Source of the DNA: Bacteroidales bacterium
Lineage (GTDB): Bacteria; Bacteroidota; Bacteroidia; Bacteroidales; UBA3824
Length of the DNA stretch: 57,257 nucleotides
NCBI GenBank assembly: GCA_017541145.1
Contig: JAFXZT010000045.1
Location: 1-57,257 of the forward strand
Reading direction: 5' to 3'
In this document: piece by piece, positions 18,538 to 27,581 of the stretch
Numbering within the stretch: position 1 is the first letter of the stretch
How the letters are laid out: every line of letters starts with the position of its first letter
The notes under the pieces: model-generated
Told to the model about the DNA's origin: nothing
Database searches by the model: none
What the model saw: the letters and a program-made list of their open reading frames with translations, nothing else
Translations under genes and position numbers: made by a program

Positions 18538-20058
18538 ATGAACGTACTACTAAAAAAAGCAGTAGCGATATTATCATCAGTTGCGTTATTAAATTCCTGT
18601 AACACAACAACAAACAAAGCTACTGAAAATCAAAATGACTTTTCGGGAAAGTCGCCGAAATACATCTTTTATTTTATAGGCGACGGTATGTCACAACCGC
18701 AAATCACAATGGCTGAAAAAGCTATAAACGAACCCGAATTCTTGTCTCAATTCAACAAACAGACTTGCAATATTTACAACATGAAGCCGGGTAAACTCAA
18801 TTTGAGACAGTTTACAAATACCGGAATGGCAACAACCAACGCAGAAAACCGCTTTATTACATGTTCTGCTGCGGCTGCTACTGCACTTTCTACAGGTCAC
18901 AAAACAACAATCAACACAATCTCGATGAACGGCGACAGAACCGAAAACCTGAAATCTGTTGCTGAAATGGCAAGAGACAAAGGCATGAAAGTTGGAATCA
19001 TCACTTCGGTAAGTATCGACCACGCTACTCCGGCTTGTTTCTACGCTCACACCGAAGACCGCAATAATTACGAAACCATCGGTCACTGGCTCTTGAAATC
19101 CAACTACGATTTTTTTGGCGGCGGTCACGTAAGATGGTTTGACTACAAAGATATGACAGCTGAGCAATTTATGGATTCGCTCAAGATAAAAGGCTATACA
19201 ATAGCAACATCACGAGCTGAATTTGACGCTCTCAATGCAAAATCAGGCAAAATTTATACTACAATTCCCAAAAATCTCAACACCAAACACGAAGGCAGCG
19301 CATTACCTTATAACATTGATTTGGATATTCAGGCCGGCGACGACGACCGTATCGTTTTGAAAGATTTTGTTAAAAAAGCTATTGAATGTCTTTACAACGA
19401 AGACAAAGGATTTTTCATAATGACCGAAGGCGGCAAAATCGACTGGGCTGACCACGCTAACGATGCGGTATCAAATGTTTACGAAACATTGGCTCTCGAC
19501 CAAGCAATTGGTGTAGCATTGGATTTTTACAAACAACATCCTGAAGAAACCCTCATCGTTTTCACCGGCGACCACGAATGCGGCGGTCTTACTTTGGGAT
19601 ATGCCGGTACTTGGTACGAATCGGCATTCAATCTCATGAGTCATCAGACTGTCAGCTTCTTGGAATTTTCTAATCAAAACAAACAATTCATGGAAACCAA
19701 ACCTACTTTTCAACAAGTTTTGGACAGAATAAAAGAAAATTTCGGTCTTAGCGATACAGGAGCATTGGCACTCAGCGAATATGAAACCAAACGTTTGAAA
19801 GAAGCTTACGAAACCAATCTCAACAAATCGAAACTCACAAAAGAAGAAAAATATTTGTATTACGGCAGTTACGACCCGATTACCGTTACTACAACACATA
19901 TTCTCGACAACAAAGCCGGCGTAGAATGGGCTTCGTATTCTCACACAGCACTTCCTGTTCCGGTTTACTCTATCGGTTGCGGTTCTGATCTGCTCATCGG
20001 ATATTTTGACAATACTGATATTCCGAACACAATCAAAAAAGTAGCAAATCTTCAGTAA
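18538..20058 (+). CDS. Alkaline phosphatase lipoprotein
   Basis: A 506-residue metallophosphatase. Signal peptide with lipobox Cys21 (LLNSC), so membrane-tethered in the periplasm or at the surface. Motifs: YFIGDGMS (metal Asp49), ITCSAAAATALSTGHKT (nucleophile Ser110), SIDHATPACFYAH, TEGGKIDWADHAND, FTGDHECGG and a C-terminal YSHTALPVPV (metal His). In E. coli PhoA the residue before the nucleophile Ser is Asp101; here it is Cys109, so one metal/phosphate ligand differs. It releases phosphate from organic esters. The YibE/F gene follows 15 bases later, probably in one operon. Confidence 0.93.
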   Translation: MNVLLKKAVAILSSVALLNSCNTTTNKATENQNDFSGKSPKYIFYFIGDGMSQPQITMAEKAINEPEFLSQFNKQTCNIYNMKPGKLNLRQFTNTGMATTNAENRFITCSAAAATALSTGHKTTINTISMNGDRTENLKSVAEMARDKGMKVGIITSVSIDHATPACFYAHTEDRNNYETIGHWLLKSNYDFFGGGHVRWFDYKDMTAEQFMDSLKIKGYTIATSRAEFDALNAKSGKIYTTIPKNLNTKHEGSALPYNIDLDIQAGDDDRIVLKDFVKKAIECLYNEDKGFFIMTEGGKIDWADHANDAVSNVYETLALDQAIGVALDFYKQHPEETLIVFTGDHECGGLTLGYAGTWYESAFNLMSHQTVSFLEFSNQNKQFMETKPTFQQVLDRIKENFGLSDTGALALSEYETKRLKEAYETNLNKSKLTKEEKYLYYGSYDPITVTTTHILDNKAGVEWASYSHTALPVPVYSIGCGSDLLIGYFDNTDIPNTIKKVANLQ

Positions 20059-20073
20059 TTTTTTAGATTACAA

Positions 20074-21225
20074 ATGAAATTGTTGCCCGAAGACCAAAAA
20101 GACAGAAAAAATATCATTTTCCTAATCCTCGTAGGTATCATGATTGCAGTACTAATTGTGATACCCACAGGATTTGAAAATCCGTCGCTGACAGAAAATA
20201 TTCTTTACGAAAAAGCCGAAGTGTTGGAAACCGACAATTCTGAGCTTGACCAAATTTCTGTAGTAACAATCGGAACTCAAAAATTGAAGTTAAAAATTCT
20301 GTCCGGAAAGTTTGAGGGCAATATTTATGACGCCGAAAATATTCTAAACGGACAAAAAAATATCGACAAAATATTCAAACCCGGCGACAAAGCACTCACC
20401 GTAATTTCGCTTGACAGAAACAATCCCGAAAAAATAACGGGAGTAAAAGCCCAAGATTTTTACAGATCGGGAATCGAAATCACATTATCATTAATATTTA
20501 TAGCCGCACTGTTGGCATTTGCGGGATTCACCGGACTAAAAGCGATTATCAGTTTTATTTTTACGGCGTTGTGTTTTTGGAAATTGTTGTTACCATTATT
20601 TATCAACGGATTTTCACCCATACCCGCCGGACTTGCCATAGCATTTGTAACCGCCGCAATCGTAATTTTGTTGGTATCCGGTGTCAACAAAAAAGGCATA
20701 ACCGCGATGTGCGGATGTTTCAGCGGAATAGCATTCACGGCAATTGTATCAGTAATTTCAGGAAAATGGTTTATGATACCGGGAACAGTTCAAGATTATT
20801 CCGAAGCATTAATCTACAGCGGCTTTCAACTCAATTTATCAGAAATATTCATAGCCTCGGTATTCATATCAGCAAGCGGAGCATTAATGGACGTAAGCAC
20901 CGATATCGCAGCCTCGATAGATGAAATTCACAACCGCCTGCCCGAACTTCCCGCCAAAGAACTTATAAAATCGGGATTCAAAATTGCAAGACCCGTAATT
21001 GGCTCTACAACAACAACTTTGCTTTTTGCTTACTCCGGCGGATTTATGTTTGCATTCATGGCATTTATGTCGAAAGGAATGCCGTTTGTATGCATTGTCA
21101 ACTCCAATTATATCTCCGCAGAAATTCTTCATACGATAGCCGGCAGCATGGGACTTGTACTCACCGCACCGCTCACTTCAATAGTCGGCGGACTCATTTA
21201 CGGTTACAAGAAATCAAAAAAATGA
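20074..21225 (+). CDS. YibE/F-family membrane protein
   Basis: A 383-residue inner-membrane protein. An N-terminal segment (about residues 14-32) precedes an extracytoplasmic beta-rich domain (about 40-130), followed by some seven further membrane segments. The pattern SGALMDVSTDIAASIDEI and the GSTTTTLLFAYSGG helix near the end are typical of YibE/F-like proteins. The biochemical role of the family is not settled. It sits 15 bases behind the alkaline phosphatase gene. Confidence 0.85.
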   Translation: MKLLPEDQKDRKNIIFLILVGIMIAVLIVIPTGFENPSLTENILYEKAEVLETDNSELDQISVVTIGTQKLKLKILSGKFEGNIYDAENILNGQKNIDKIFKPGDKALTVISLDRNNPEKITGVKAQDFYRSGIEITLSLIFIAALLAFAGFTGLKAIISFIFTALCFWKLLLPLFINGFSPIPAGLAIAFVTAAIVILLVSGVNKKGITAMCGCFSGIAFTAIVSVISGKWFMIPGTVQDYSEALIYSGFQLNLSEIFIASVFISASGALMDVSTDIAASIDEIHNRLPELPAKELIKSGFKIARPVIGSTTTTLLFAYSGGFMFAFMAFMSKGMPFVCIVNSNYISAEILHTIAGSMGLVLTAPLTSIVGGLIYGYKKSKK

Positions 21226-21538
21226 CGTTCAAAAAGCCGATTTCATAATTATTCAGCAAAAACTTAATATTGGAAAAAATCAGCCAAAAAAAGTTGTCAA
21301 CATTTTAGCAAAAATCAGAACTAAAAGATAATCAGCATACAACGGGAGTTATCCACAAAAAAAGTATCATGGTAACTCTCTGAAAAAAATTCTCAAAGAA
21401 TTTTGAGGTATATTCTTTTTTTTTATTTTAACTTTGTTTCGAGGAGAAACAAAAAAAACAACGGCATCGTGAATAAAAGTTTCTTCACGAAGAAATAAAC
21501 AAAATTTACAAACAACTACTCAACACTAAAAAAAACAA
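21226..21538 (+). promoter_or_regulatory. nrdD upstream region and structured leader
   Basis: This gap holds one perfect DnaA box (21349-21357) and a -7 element TAACTTTG (21429-21436). Two small hairpins lie in the predicted leader: GTTTC/GAAAC (21436-21440 with 21446-21450) and TCGTGAA/TTCACGA (21467-21473 with 21484-21490). No Shine-Dalgarno site precedes the ATG at 21539. I see no cobalamin riboswitch and no clear NrdR box pair. Confidence 0.5.
21349..21357 (+). promoter_or_regulatory. Single perfect DnaA box
   Basis: TTATCCACA matches the consensus DnaA-binding nonamer exactly and sits 72 bases upstream of the nrdD -7 element. One isolated box may be chance, but DnaA control of ribonucleotide reductase genes is known in other bacteria (E. 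coli nrdAB). Confidence 0.35.
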
Positions 21539-23803
21539 ATGAATACACTTACTGAAAAGACAATTGCTAAAACTAATTTACAGGAAAATGCAATGATACA
21601 GACTGTAGTGAAAAGAGACGGACGTATTGTCGGTTTCAACGAAGAAAAAATTGCTTCAGCAATACGAAAAGCAATGCTTCAAACAGACCTTGGTGAAGAT
21701 GAAAAACTTATCAACAAAATTACCAACCGTATTGCTTGCAACGGCAAAACCCAAATGACAGTTGAAGAAATTCAGGACTGTGTAGAAAACGAATTAATGA
21801 AAAGCTCTCGCAAAGAAGTAGCAAGAGCATACATCTCTTATCGTGACAAACGCTCTGTAGCCCGTCAAGCAAAAACACGCGACGTTTTCACCGAAATCAT
21901 CGAAGCCAAAAGCAACGATGTAACAAGAGAAAATGCAAACATGAACGCCGACACCCCTGCCGGAATGATGATGAAGTTTGCATCTGAAACTACCAAACCT
22001 TTTGTTGACGATTATTTGTTGTCAGAAGAGGCAAAAGAAGCTGTAAAAAACGGCTATCTTCACATCCACGACAAAGATTATTATCCGACAAAGAGCTTAA
22101 CATGTGTTCAGCATCCTTTGGACAAAATATTAAAATACGGATTCAACGCAGGTCACGGTGAAAGCCGTCCCGCAAAAAGAATCGAAACCGCATCTATTTT
22201 GGGCTGCATTTCTATGGAAACAGTTCAAAACGAAATGCACGGCGGTCAAGCTATTCCGGCTTTCGATTTTTACCTTGCTCCTTACGTAAGAAGCTCTTAC
22301 ATCGAGGAAATCAAAACTCTTGAAACTCTCAACAATGCAGATTACAGCAATTTGTACAATGCAGAAATTGAAGATTTCATACAGCATCCGCTCGATAATC
22401 TCGAAGGCGAAGCAAGAATCAAACAGCATGCTATCAACCGCACTGTCAACCGCGTTCACCAATCAATGGAAGCGTTTATCCACAACATGAACACTATCCA
22501 TTCTCGTGGCGGCAACCAAGTAGTATTCTCGTCAATCAACTATGGTACAGATACTTCAGCAGAAGGCCGCTGCATCATACGCGAACTTTTGGTATGTACT
22601 TACGAAGGCGTTGGCAACGGAGCTACAGCAATTTTCCCAATTCAGATTTGGAAGAAAAAACGCGGTGTCAACTACTTGCCGGAAGACAAAAACTACGACC
22701 TTTATCAAATGGCTTGCAAAGTAACTGCAAAAAGATTTTTCCCTAACTACTTGAATCTTGATGCTACTTACAACCAAAACGACAAATGGGATGCAAACGA
22801 CCCGAAACGTTACGAATGGGAAGTTGCAACCATGGGTTGTAGAACACGTGTATTTGAAAACCGTTACGGCAAAAAAACTTCAATCGGACGCGGCAACCTT
22901 TCATTCAGCTCAATCAATATCGTAAGACTTGCAATTGAGTGCATGAATATCGAAGACAAACAACAAAGAATTGAGATATTTTTCGAGAAACTCGAAAAAC
23001 TTCTCGTAATTGCAGCACGTCAGTTGGAAAACAGATACAATTTCCAAAAAACAGCACTTGCAAAACAATTCCCGTTGTTGATGTCAAGACTTTGGCTCGG
23101 AAGCGAAAAACTAAAACCAAACGATACAATAGAAAGTGTAATCAACCAAGGCACATTAAGTATCGGTTTTATCGGTTTGGCAGAATGTTTGAAAGCCTTG
23201 GTAGGAAAACATCACGGCGAAAGCGAAGAGGCTCAGCAACTTGGTTTGAAAATTGTAACCTACATGCGCGACCGTTGCAACGATTTTTCAGAACAATACC
23301 GTCACAATTTCAGCGTATTGGCAACACCGGCAGAAGGTCTTAGCGGCTCGTTCACACGCAAAGACAGAAAAACATTCGGTATAATTCCGGGCGTTACTGA
23401 CAGAGAATACTACACAAACTCAAGCCACGTACCGGTTTACTACAAATGTTCAGCAATGCACAAAGCCGAAATCGAAGCACCGTATCACGAATTGGAACGC
23501 GCCGGACATATTTTCTACGTAGAAATCGACGGCGATGCAACACACAATCCTTCAGTTGTAGCTTCTGTAGTAGACATGATGGACAAATTCAACATGGGCT
23601 ACGGCTCTATCAATCACAACAGAAACCGTTGTATGGATTGCGGTTATGAAAACGCGGACAAAACATTGGAAGTTTGCCCAAAATGCGGAAGTCACAATAT
23701 TGACAAACTTCAAAGAATCACAGGATATTTGGTTGGAACAACCGACCGTTGGAACAATGCAAAATTGCACGAACTCAACGACAGACAAACCCACAATATC
23801 TAA
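21539..23803 (+). CDS. nrdD: Anaerobic ribonucleoside-triphosphate reductase
   Basis: A 754-residue class III glycyl-radical enzyme reducing NTPs to dNTPs without oxygen. Residues about 20-110 form the ATP-cone allosteric domain (VVKRDGRIVGFNEEKIASAIRKAM). The catalytic body includes the HIHDKDYYPTKSLTC and NLSFSSINIVRLAIE segments. Cys698, Cys701, Cys713 and Cys716 form the zinc site, and RITGYLVG carries the radical glycine (Gly729). A second Met at 21593 immediately precedes the ATP cone and could be the real start. NrdG, its activase, follows 39 bases later. Confidence 0.97.
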   Translation: MNTLTEKTIAKTNLQENAMIQTVVKRDGRIVGFNEEKIASAIRKAMLQTDLGEDEKLINKITNRIACNGKTQMTVEEIQDCVENELMKSSRKEVARAYISYRDKRSVARQAKTRDVFTEIIEAKSNDVTRENANMNADTPAGMMMKFASETTKPFVDDYLLSEEAKEAVKNGYLHIHDKDYYPTKSLTCVQHPLDKILKYGFNAGHGESRPAKRIETASILGCISMETVQNEMHGGQAIPAFDFYLAPYVRSSYIEEIKTLETLNNADYSNLYNAEIEDFIQHPLDNLEGEARIKQHAINRTVNRVHQSMEAFIHNMNTIHSRGGNQVVFSSINYGTDTSAEGRCIIRELLVCTYEGVGNGATAIFPIQIWKKKRGVNYLPEDKNYDLYQMACKVTAKRFFPNYLNLDATYNQNDKWDANDPKRYEWEVATMGCRTRVFENRYGKKTSIGRGNLSFSSINIVRLAIECMNIEDKQQRIEIFFEKLEKLLVIAARQLENRYNFQKTALAKQFPLLMSRLWLGSEKLKPNDTIESVINQGTLSIGFIGLAECLKALVGKHHGESEEAQQLGLKIVTYMRDRCNDFSEQYRHNFSVLATPAEGLSGSFTRKDRKTFGIIPGVTDREYYTNSSHVPVYYKCSAMHKAEIEAPYHELERAGHIFYVEIDGDATHNPSVVASVVDMMDKFNMGYGSINHNRNRCMDCGYENADKTLEVCPKCGSHNIDKLQRITGYLVGTTDRWNNAKLHELNDRQTHNI

Positions 23804-23842
23804 TAATTAGAACCGAACCTTACTATTTATTTTTTTGAGCAA

Positions 23843-24382
23843 ATGAAAATAATGTTGATGGATATTATGGATTACACCACGTCGGACGGACCGGGATTCA
23901 GAACCAGTATCTACTGTTCGGGGTGCAACCATAGATGTAAAAACTGTCAAAATCCGCAAACTTGGGATATCAATCACGGCACACCAACCGAAGTAAGCGA
24001 GATTTTCCAACATATTGTAAACAACGAGATGTCCAACGTAACATTTTCGGGCGGTGATCCGTTTTATCAACCCAAAGCATTCGCAGAACTTGCCAAAATG
24101 ATAAAACAAAACACCGACAAGGATATTTGGTGTTACACAGGTTTTACATACGAAGAAATCATTCGCAACCCTCAACTTTACGATTTATTGGAAAAAGTTG
24201 ATGTTTTGGTAGACGGCAGATTTGTTGAAGAGCTAAAAGATCCGGATTTACTTTTCCGAGGAAGCAGCAACCAACGACTAATTGACGTAAAAAAATCCAT
24301 CCAAAAAGGCGAAGTGGTATTATTCAATTACGACCCGTTTTGTCTGATTCCGACCAAAAAAGAAAAAGTAGGAGTTTGTTAA
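23843..24382 (+). CDS. nrdG: Anaerobic ribonucleotide reductase activating protein (radical SAM)
   Basis: A 179-residue radical S-adenosylmethionine enzyme that installs the glycyl radical on NrdD. The [4Fe-4S] motif is Cys28-x3-Cys32-x2-Cys35 within CSGCNHRCKNC. TFSGGDPF follows as the SAM-binding GGD/E motif, and DVLVDGRF is conserved in the family. Length is normal. It lies directly behind nrdD, the usual arrangement, and ends before a strong terminator. Confidence 0.96.
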   Translation: MKIMLMDIMDYTTSDGPGFRTSIYCSGCNHRCKNCQNPQTWDINHGTPTEVSEIFQHIVNNEMSNVTFSGGDPFYQPKAFAELAKMIKQNTDKDIWCYTGFTYEEIIRNPQLYDLLEKVDVLVDGRFVEELKDPDLLFRGSSNQRLIDVKKSIQKGEVVLFNYDPFCLIPTKKEKVGVC

Positions 24383-24395
24383 ATGAAACAATTGT

Positions 24396-24438
24396 AACTA
24401 AGGAGAAAAAATTGGCATTTTTTCTCCTTAGTTTTTTT
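24396..24438 (+). terminator. Terminator of nrdDG
   Basis: AACTAAGGAGAAAAA (24396-24410, plus A24411) pairs with its complement in 24418-24433, followed by a run of T to 24438. A strong intrinsic terminator separating nrdDG from the restriction operon. Confidence 0.93.
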
Positions 24439-24507
24439 ATGGTAAGAAGGAGAAGAATATTGAGGAATTAAATTGATTCTAAATTTTTAACTCTATTAAT
24501 TTATGCA

Positions 24508-24515
24508 TATATTTG
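24508..24515 (+). promoter_or_regulatory. -7 promoter element of the type I restriction operon; decides the hsdR start
   Basis: TATATTTG lies 24 bases before ATG 24540. An in-frame TTG at 24513 falls inside the element itself and so cannot be the translation start. Confidence 0.65.
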
Positions 24516-24539
24516 CAGAAAATTAAAATCTGTAAATAT

Positions 24540-27500
24540 ATGGAGAGCCAAATAGAAGAGACACTTATAGAAAAACTTGTTGGGTTAAAGTACGTTTATC
24601 GGACAGACATTCGCGACAGGAAATCGCTTGACAACAATTTCAGGGAGAAATTCAACCTCAGGAATTATTGCCACCTTTCTGACGGCGAGTTTGATAGGCT
24701 ATTGTCTGAACTCATCGAAAAAGACGTATTTAAATGCTCTAAAAAATTACGCGAACAGCAACTCTTTTACCGCGACGACGGCTCACCTATATATTATAAT
24801 CTCTTTGACACCGACAATTGGTGCAAGAATACATTTGAAGTTGTCAACCAACTGAAAATCAACACGCAAAATTCAAATCAGCGTTATGATGTCGTAATAC
24901 TCATCAACGGTCTGCCGCTCGTTCAGATTGAACTCAAAAACCACGGTATCAATCCGCGCAAGGCGATGCAGCAGATTATAGACTACAAGCAGGACAAAGG
25001 CAACGGATACCTCAATTCGCTGTTGTGTTTTATTCAATTGTTCATCGTCAGCAACCAAAGTGAAACATTCTATTTCACCAACAACAACGACGAATTTTTG
25101 CAGTTTGATGCCAAAGAACAATTTTTGCCGATATACCATTGGGCAGACACCAACAACGTCAAAATCAACGATTTGGATAAGTTTGCGGATTGTTTGCTCG
25201 ATAAATATGCCCTTGGCGAAATGTTGAGCAAGTATATGGTATTGGTAAACACCGAGAGGAGACTTTTGATAATGCGCCCATATCAGATATACGCTGTAAA
25301 GGCGATTGTCAACACAATAGACAGCAAAGGCGGCAACGGTTATATTTGGCACACGACAGGCAGCGGCAAGACACTGACATCGTTCAAGGCGTCCACACTT
25401 CTGAAAAGCAACGCTGATATTTACAAATGTCTTTTTGTGGTGGACAGAAAAGACCTCGACAGACAGACAAGGCAGGAGTTCAACAAGTTTCAAGACGGCT
25501 GCGTGGAGGAAAACACCAACACAGAAACGTTGGTATGGCGGCTTTTGTCAAACGAATACTCCAACAAAGTAATTGTCACCACTATACAGAAACTTTACAA
25601 AGTCCTCACCGAAGACAAATACAAAGACCGGCTCGAAGGCATCGACGATGAGCGTTTTGTATTTATTTTCGACGAGTGCCACCGCTCTCAATTCGGTGAC
25701 AACAACAAGGTAATCAAACAGTTTTTTCCAAACTCGCAAATGTTTGGATTCACCGGCACGCCCATTTTTGACGAAAACGCCTTCAAAAAGGCATACGACG
25801 GCGAAGAGGGCAAATATATGATTACCAAAGATATTTTTGACAAAGAACTTCACAAATATACAATCACTCACGCCATCGAAGACAACAATGTGCTGAGGTT
25901 TCACGTAGATTATTTCAAGCCCGACGGCGAAATACCCGAAAAAGGCTACGACAAAATCGCAATCGTAAAGGCGATTTTGGCAAAACACGACAAATCTACC
26001 GCCAATAGGAAGTTCAACGCCTTTTTTGCCACCGCATCCATCAACGACGCGATAGAATATTACAAGATTTTCAAAGAGCAGCAACGAATATACGGCGAGC
26101 AAAATCCCGACTTTGTGCCGCTCAACATCACGTGCGTATTTACACCACCGGTGGAGGCAATGGAAGGCAACGAAAAACAAATAAACGACATACGCCAACT
26201 GCAAGAAGACCTGCCGCAGGAAAAAGAAGACAACAAGACCGGACAGAACGAAAAGAAGGCGGCTTTGGAGGAAATTATCGAAGACTACAACAAAAAATTT
26301 GTTCCCGGATACGCCGATGGCGACGAAAAGGCAAAGAAAAGCGGTTTTTCGATTCAGGAGTTCGACATCTATTACCAAGACGTGCAGACGAGAATCAAAA
26401 ACCAAAGCTACACCAACCAAACATACGAACACAAAAACAAACTCGACATTGTAATTGTGGTGGATATGCTTTTGACGGGATTTGATTCAAAATACCTGAA
26501 CACCCTCTACGTGGACAAAAACCTGAAATACCACTCGTTGATACAGGCTTTTTCGCGTACAAACAGAATACTCAACGACACCAAGCCGCAAGGCAACATA
26601 TTGGTGTTTAGAAATTTGCAAAACGAAGTAGATGATGCCGTGGCATTGTTTTCGGGCGAAGACACCGAAGGCAAACGCACCATTTGGCTCGTGGAACCCA
26701 AAGAAGAAGTCATCAAGCAATACAAAGAAGCAGTCGGCGACCTCGAAGATTTTATGCACAGCCAACAACTCACCCTTACGCCCGACGATGTGTACAACAT
26801 CAGTGGCAATGTGGCGAAGTGTCAGTTTATCAACGACTTCAAGCTTGTTCAGAAGTTGAAGACAAAACTCGACCAATACACCGACATCACCGACGACGAG
26901 CAGCAGGAAATAGAAGACATACTGCCCGAGGACCAAATACTTGGGTTCAAGGTGGCGTATTTGGAAACCGCAAAAGAAATCAAATTCAACAATCAGCACG
27001 CCAACGGCGACGACAGTCAGACCGACGACTATATCAACAACGAATTGGATTTTGAGTTTGTTTTGTTTGCCTCGGTAATCATCGACTACGACTATATAAT
27101 GCAGTTGATAACCACCAAATTGATAGGCAAAGAAACAAAGCAAAAACTCACCAAGCTGCAAATCGTCAACATCATAAAATCAAGTTCCAATTTTATGGAG
27201 GACGGCGACGACCTTATAGATTACGTTAATTCGCTCAATGTGGACAACATCAACGGCAAGACCGTTGAAGAAGTAAAAAAGGATTTTGAGAATTTCCAAA
27301 AGGGAAAATTCAACAAGGAAATAACAGATATTGCCACCGCATTTGGCTTGCAATACGAAATACTCAACGAATTTGTTGAAAAAACAGTCAACCGCCTGAT
27401 TTTTGACGGCGACAGCCTTACAGACCTCTTTGAGCCGCAAGACCTCGGATGGCGCGAGCGTGTCACCAAAGAAAAAGAGTTTATGGCGCGGATAGTGCCA

Positions 27501-27560
27501 CTACTCAAACGTATGGCAAAAGGCAAAGATATTTCAGGACTTAACGCTTGGGAGGAATAA
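24540..27560 (+). CDS. hsdR: Type I restriction enzyme, endonuclease/translocase subunit
   Basis: A 1006-residue HsdR from ATG 24540. The N-terminal PD-(D/E)XK nuclease has Asp117 and Glu131-x-Lys133 (YDVVI...VQIELKN). The SF2 translocase follows: Walker A HTTGSGKT (271-278), FIFDECHRS (DECH 378-381), FTGTP, then LLTGFDSK and HSLIQAFSRTNR of the second RecA domain, and a helical C-terminus that docks onto HsdM. It cleaves DNA after ATP-driven translocation from unmethylated sites. It is unusual in being first in the operon, separated from hsdS and hsdM by other genes. Its DNA is more GC-rich than the lipoprotein genes at the left end. Confidence 0.96.
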   Translation: MESQIEETLIEKLVGLKYVYRTDIRDRKSLDNNFREKFNLRNYCHLSDGEFDRLLSELIEKDVFKCSKKLREQQLFYRDDGSPIYYNLFDTDNWCKNTFEVVNQLKINTQNSNQRYDVVILINGLPLVQIELKNHGINPRKAMQQIIDYKQDKGNGYLNSLLCFIQLFIVSNQSETFYFTNNNDEFLQFDAKEQFLPIYHWADTNNVKINDLDKFADCLLDKYALGEMLSKYMVLVNTERRLLIMRPYQIYAVKAIVNTIDSKGGNGYIWHTTGSGKTLTSFKASTLLKSNADIYKCLFVVDRKDLDRQTRQEFNKFQDGCVEENTNTETLVWRLLSNEYSNKVIVTTIQKLYKVLTEDKYKDRLEGIDDERFVFIFDECHRSQFGDNNKVIKQFFPNSQMFGFTGTPIFDENAFKKAYDGEEGKYMITKDIFDKELHKYTITHAIEDNNVLRFHVDYFKPDGEIPEKGYDKIAIVKAILAKHDKSTANRKFNAFFATASINDAIEYYKIFKEQQRIYGEQNPDFVPLNITCVFTPPVEAMEGNEKQINDIRQLQEDLPQEKEDNKTGQNEKKAALEEIIEDYNKKFVPGYADGDEKAKKSGFSIQEFDIYYQDVQTRIKNQSYTNQTYEHKNKLDIVIVVDMLLTGFDSKYLNTLYVDKNLKYHSLIQAFSRTNRILNDTKPQGNILVFRNLQNEVDDAVALFSGEDTEGKRTIWLVEPKEEVIKQYKEAVGDLEDFMHSQQLTLTPDDVYNISGNVAKCQFINDFKLVQKLKTKLDQYTDITDDEQQEIEDILPEDQILGFKVAYLETAKEIKFNNQHANGDDSQTDDYINNELDFEFVLFASVIIDYDYIMQLITTKLIGKETKQKLTKLQIVNIIKSSSNFMEDGDDLIDYVNSLNVDNINGKTVEEVKKDFENFQKGKFNKEITDIATAFGLQYEILNEFVEKTVNRLIFDGDSLTDLFEPQDLGWRERVTKEKEFMARIVPLLKRMAKGKDISGLNAWEE

Positions 27561-27581
27561 CTAACTTAAATTTGTAGAATT

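Noticed and set aside
24513-24539. TTG start for hsdR nine codons upstream of the ATG
   Set aside because: The TTG is part of the -7 promoter element at 24508-24515, so it would lie upstream of the transcript start.
25548-26432. 294-codon minus-strand frame inside hsdR
   Set aside because: Antisense shadow of a conserved helicase region; Phe/Val-rich translation with no domain.
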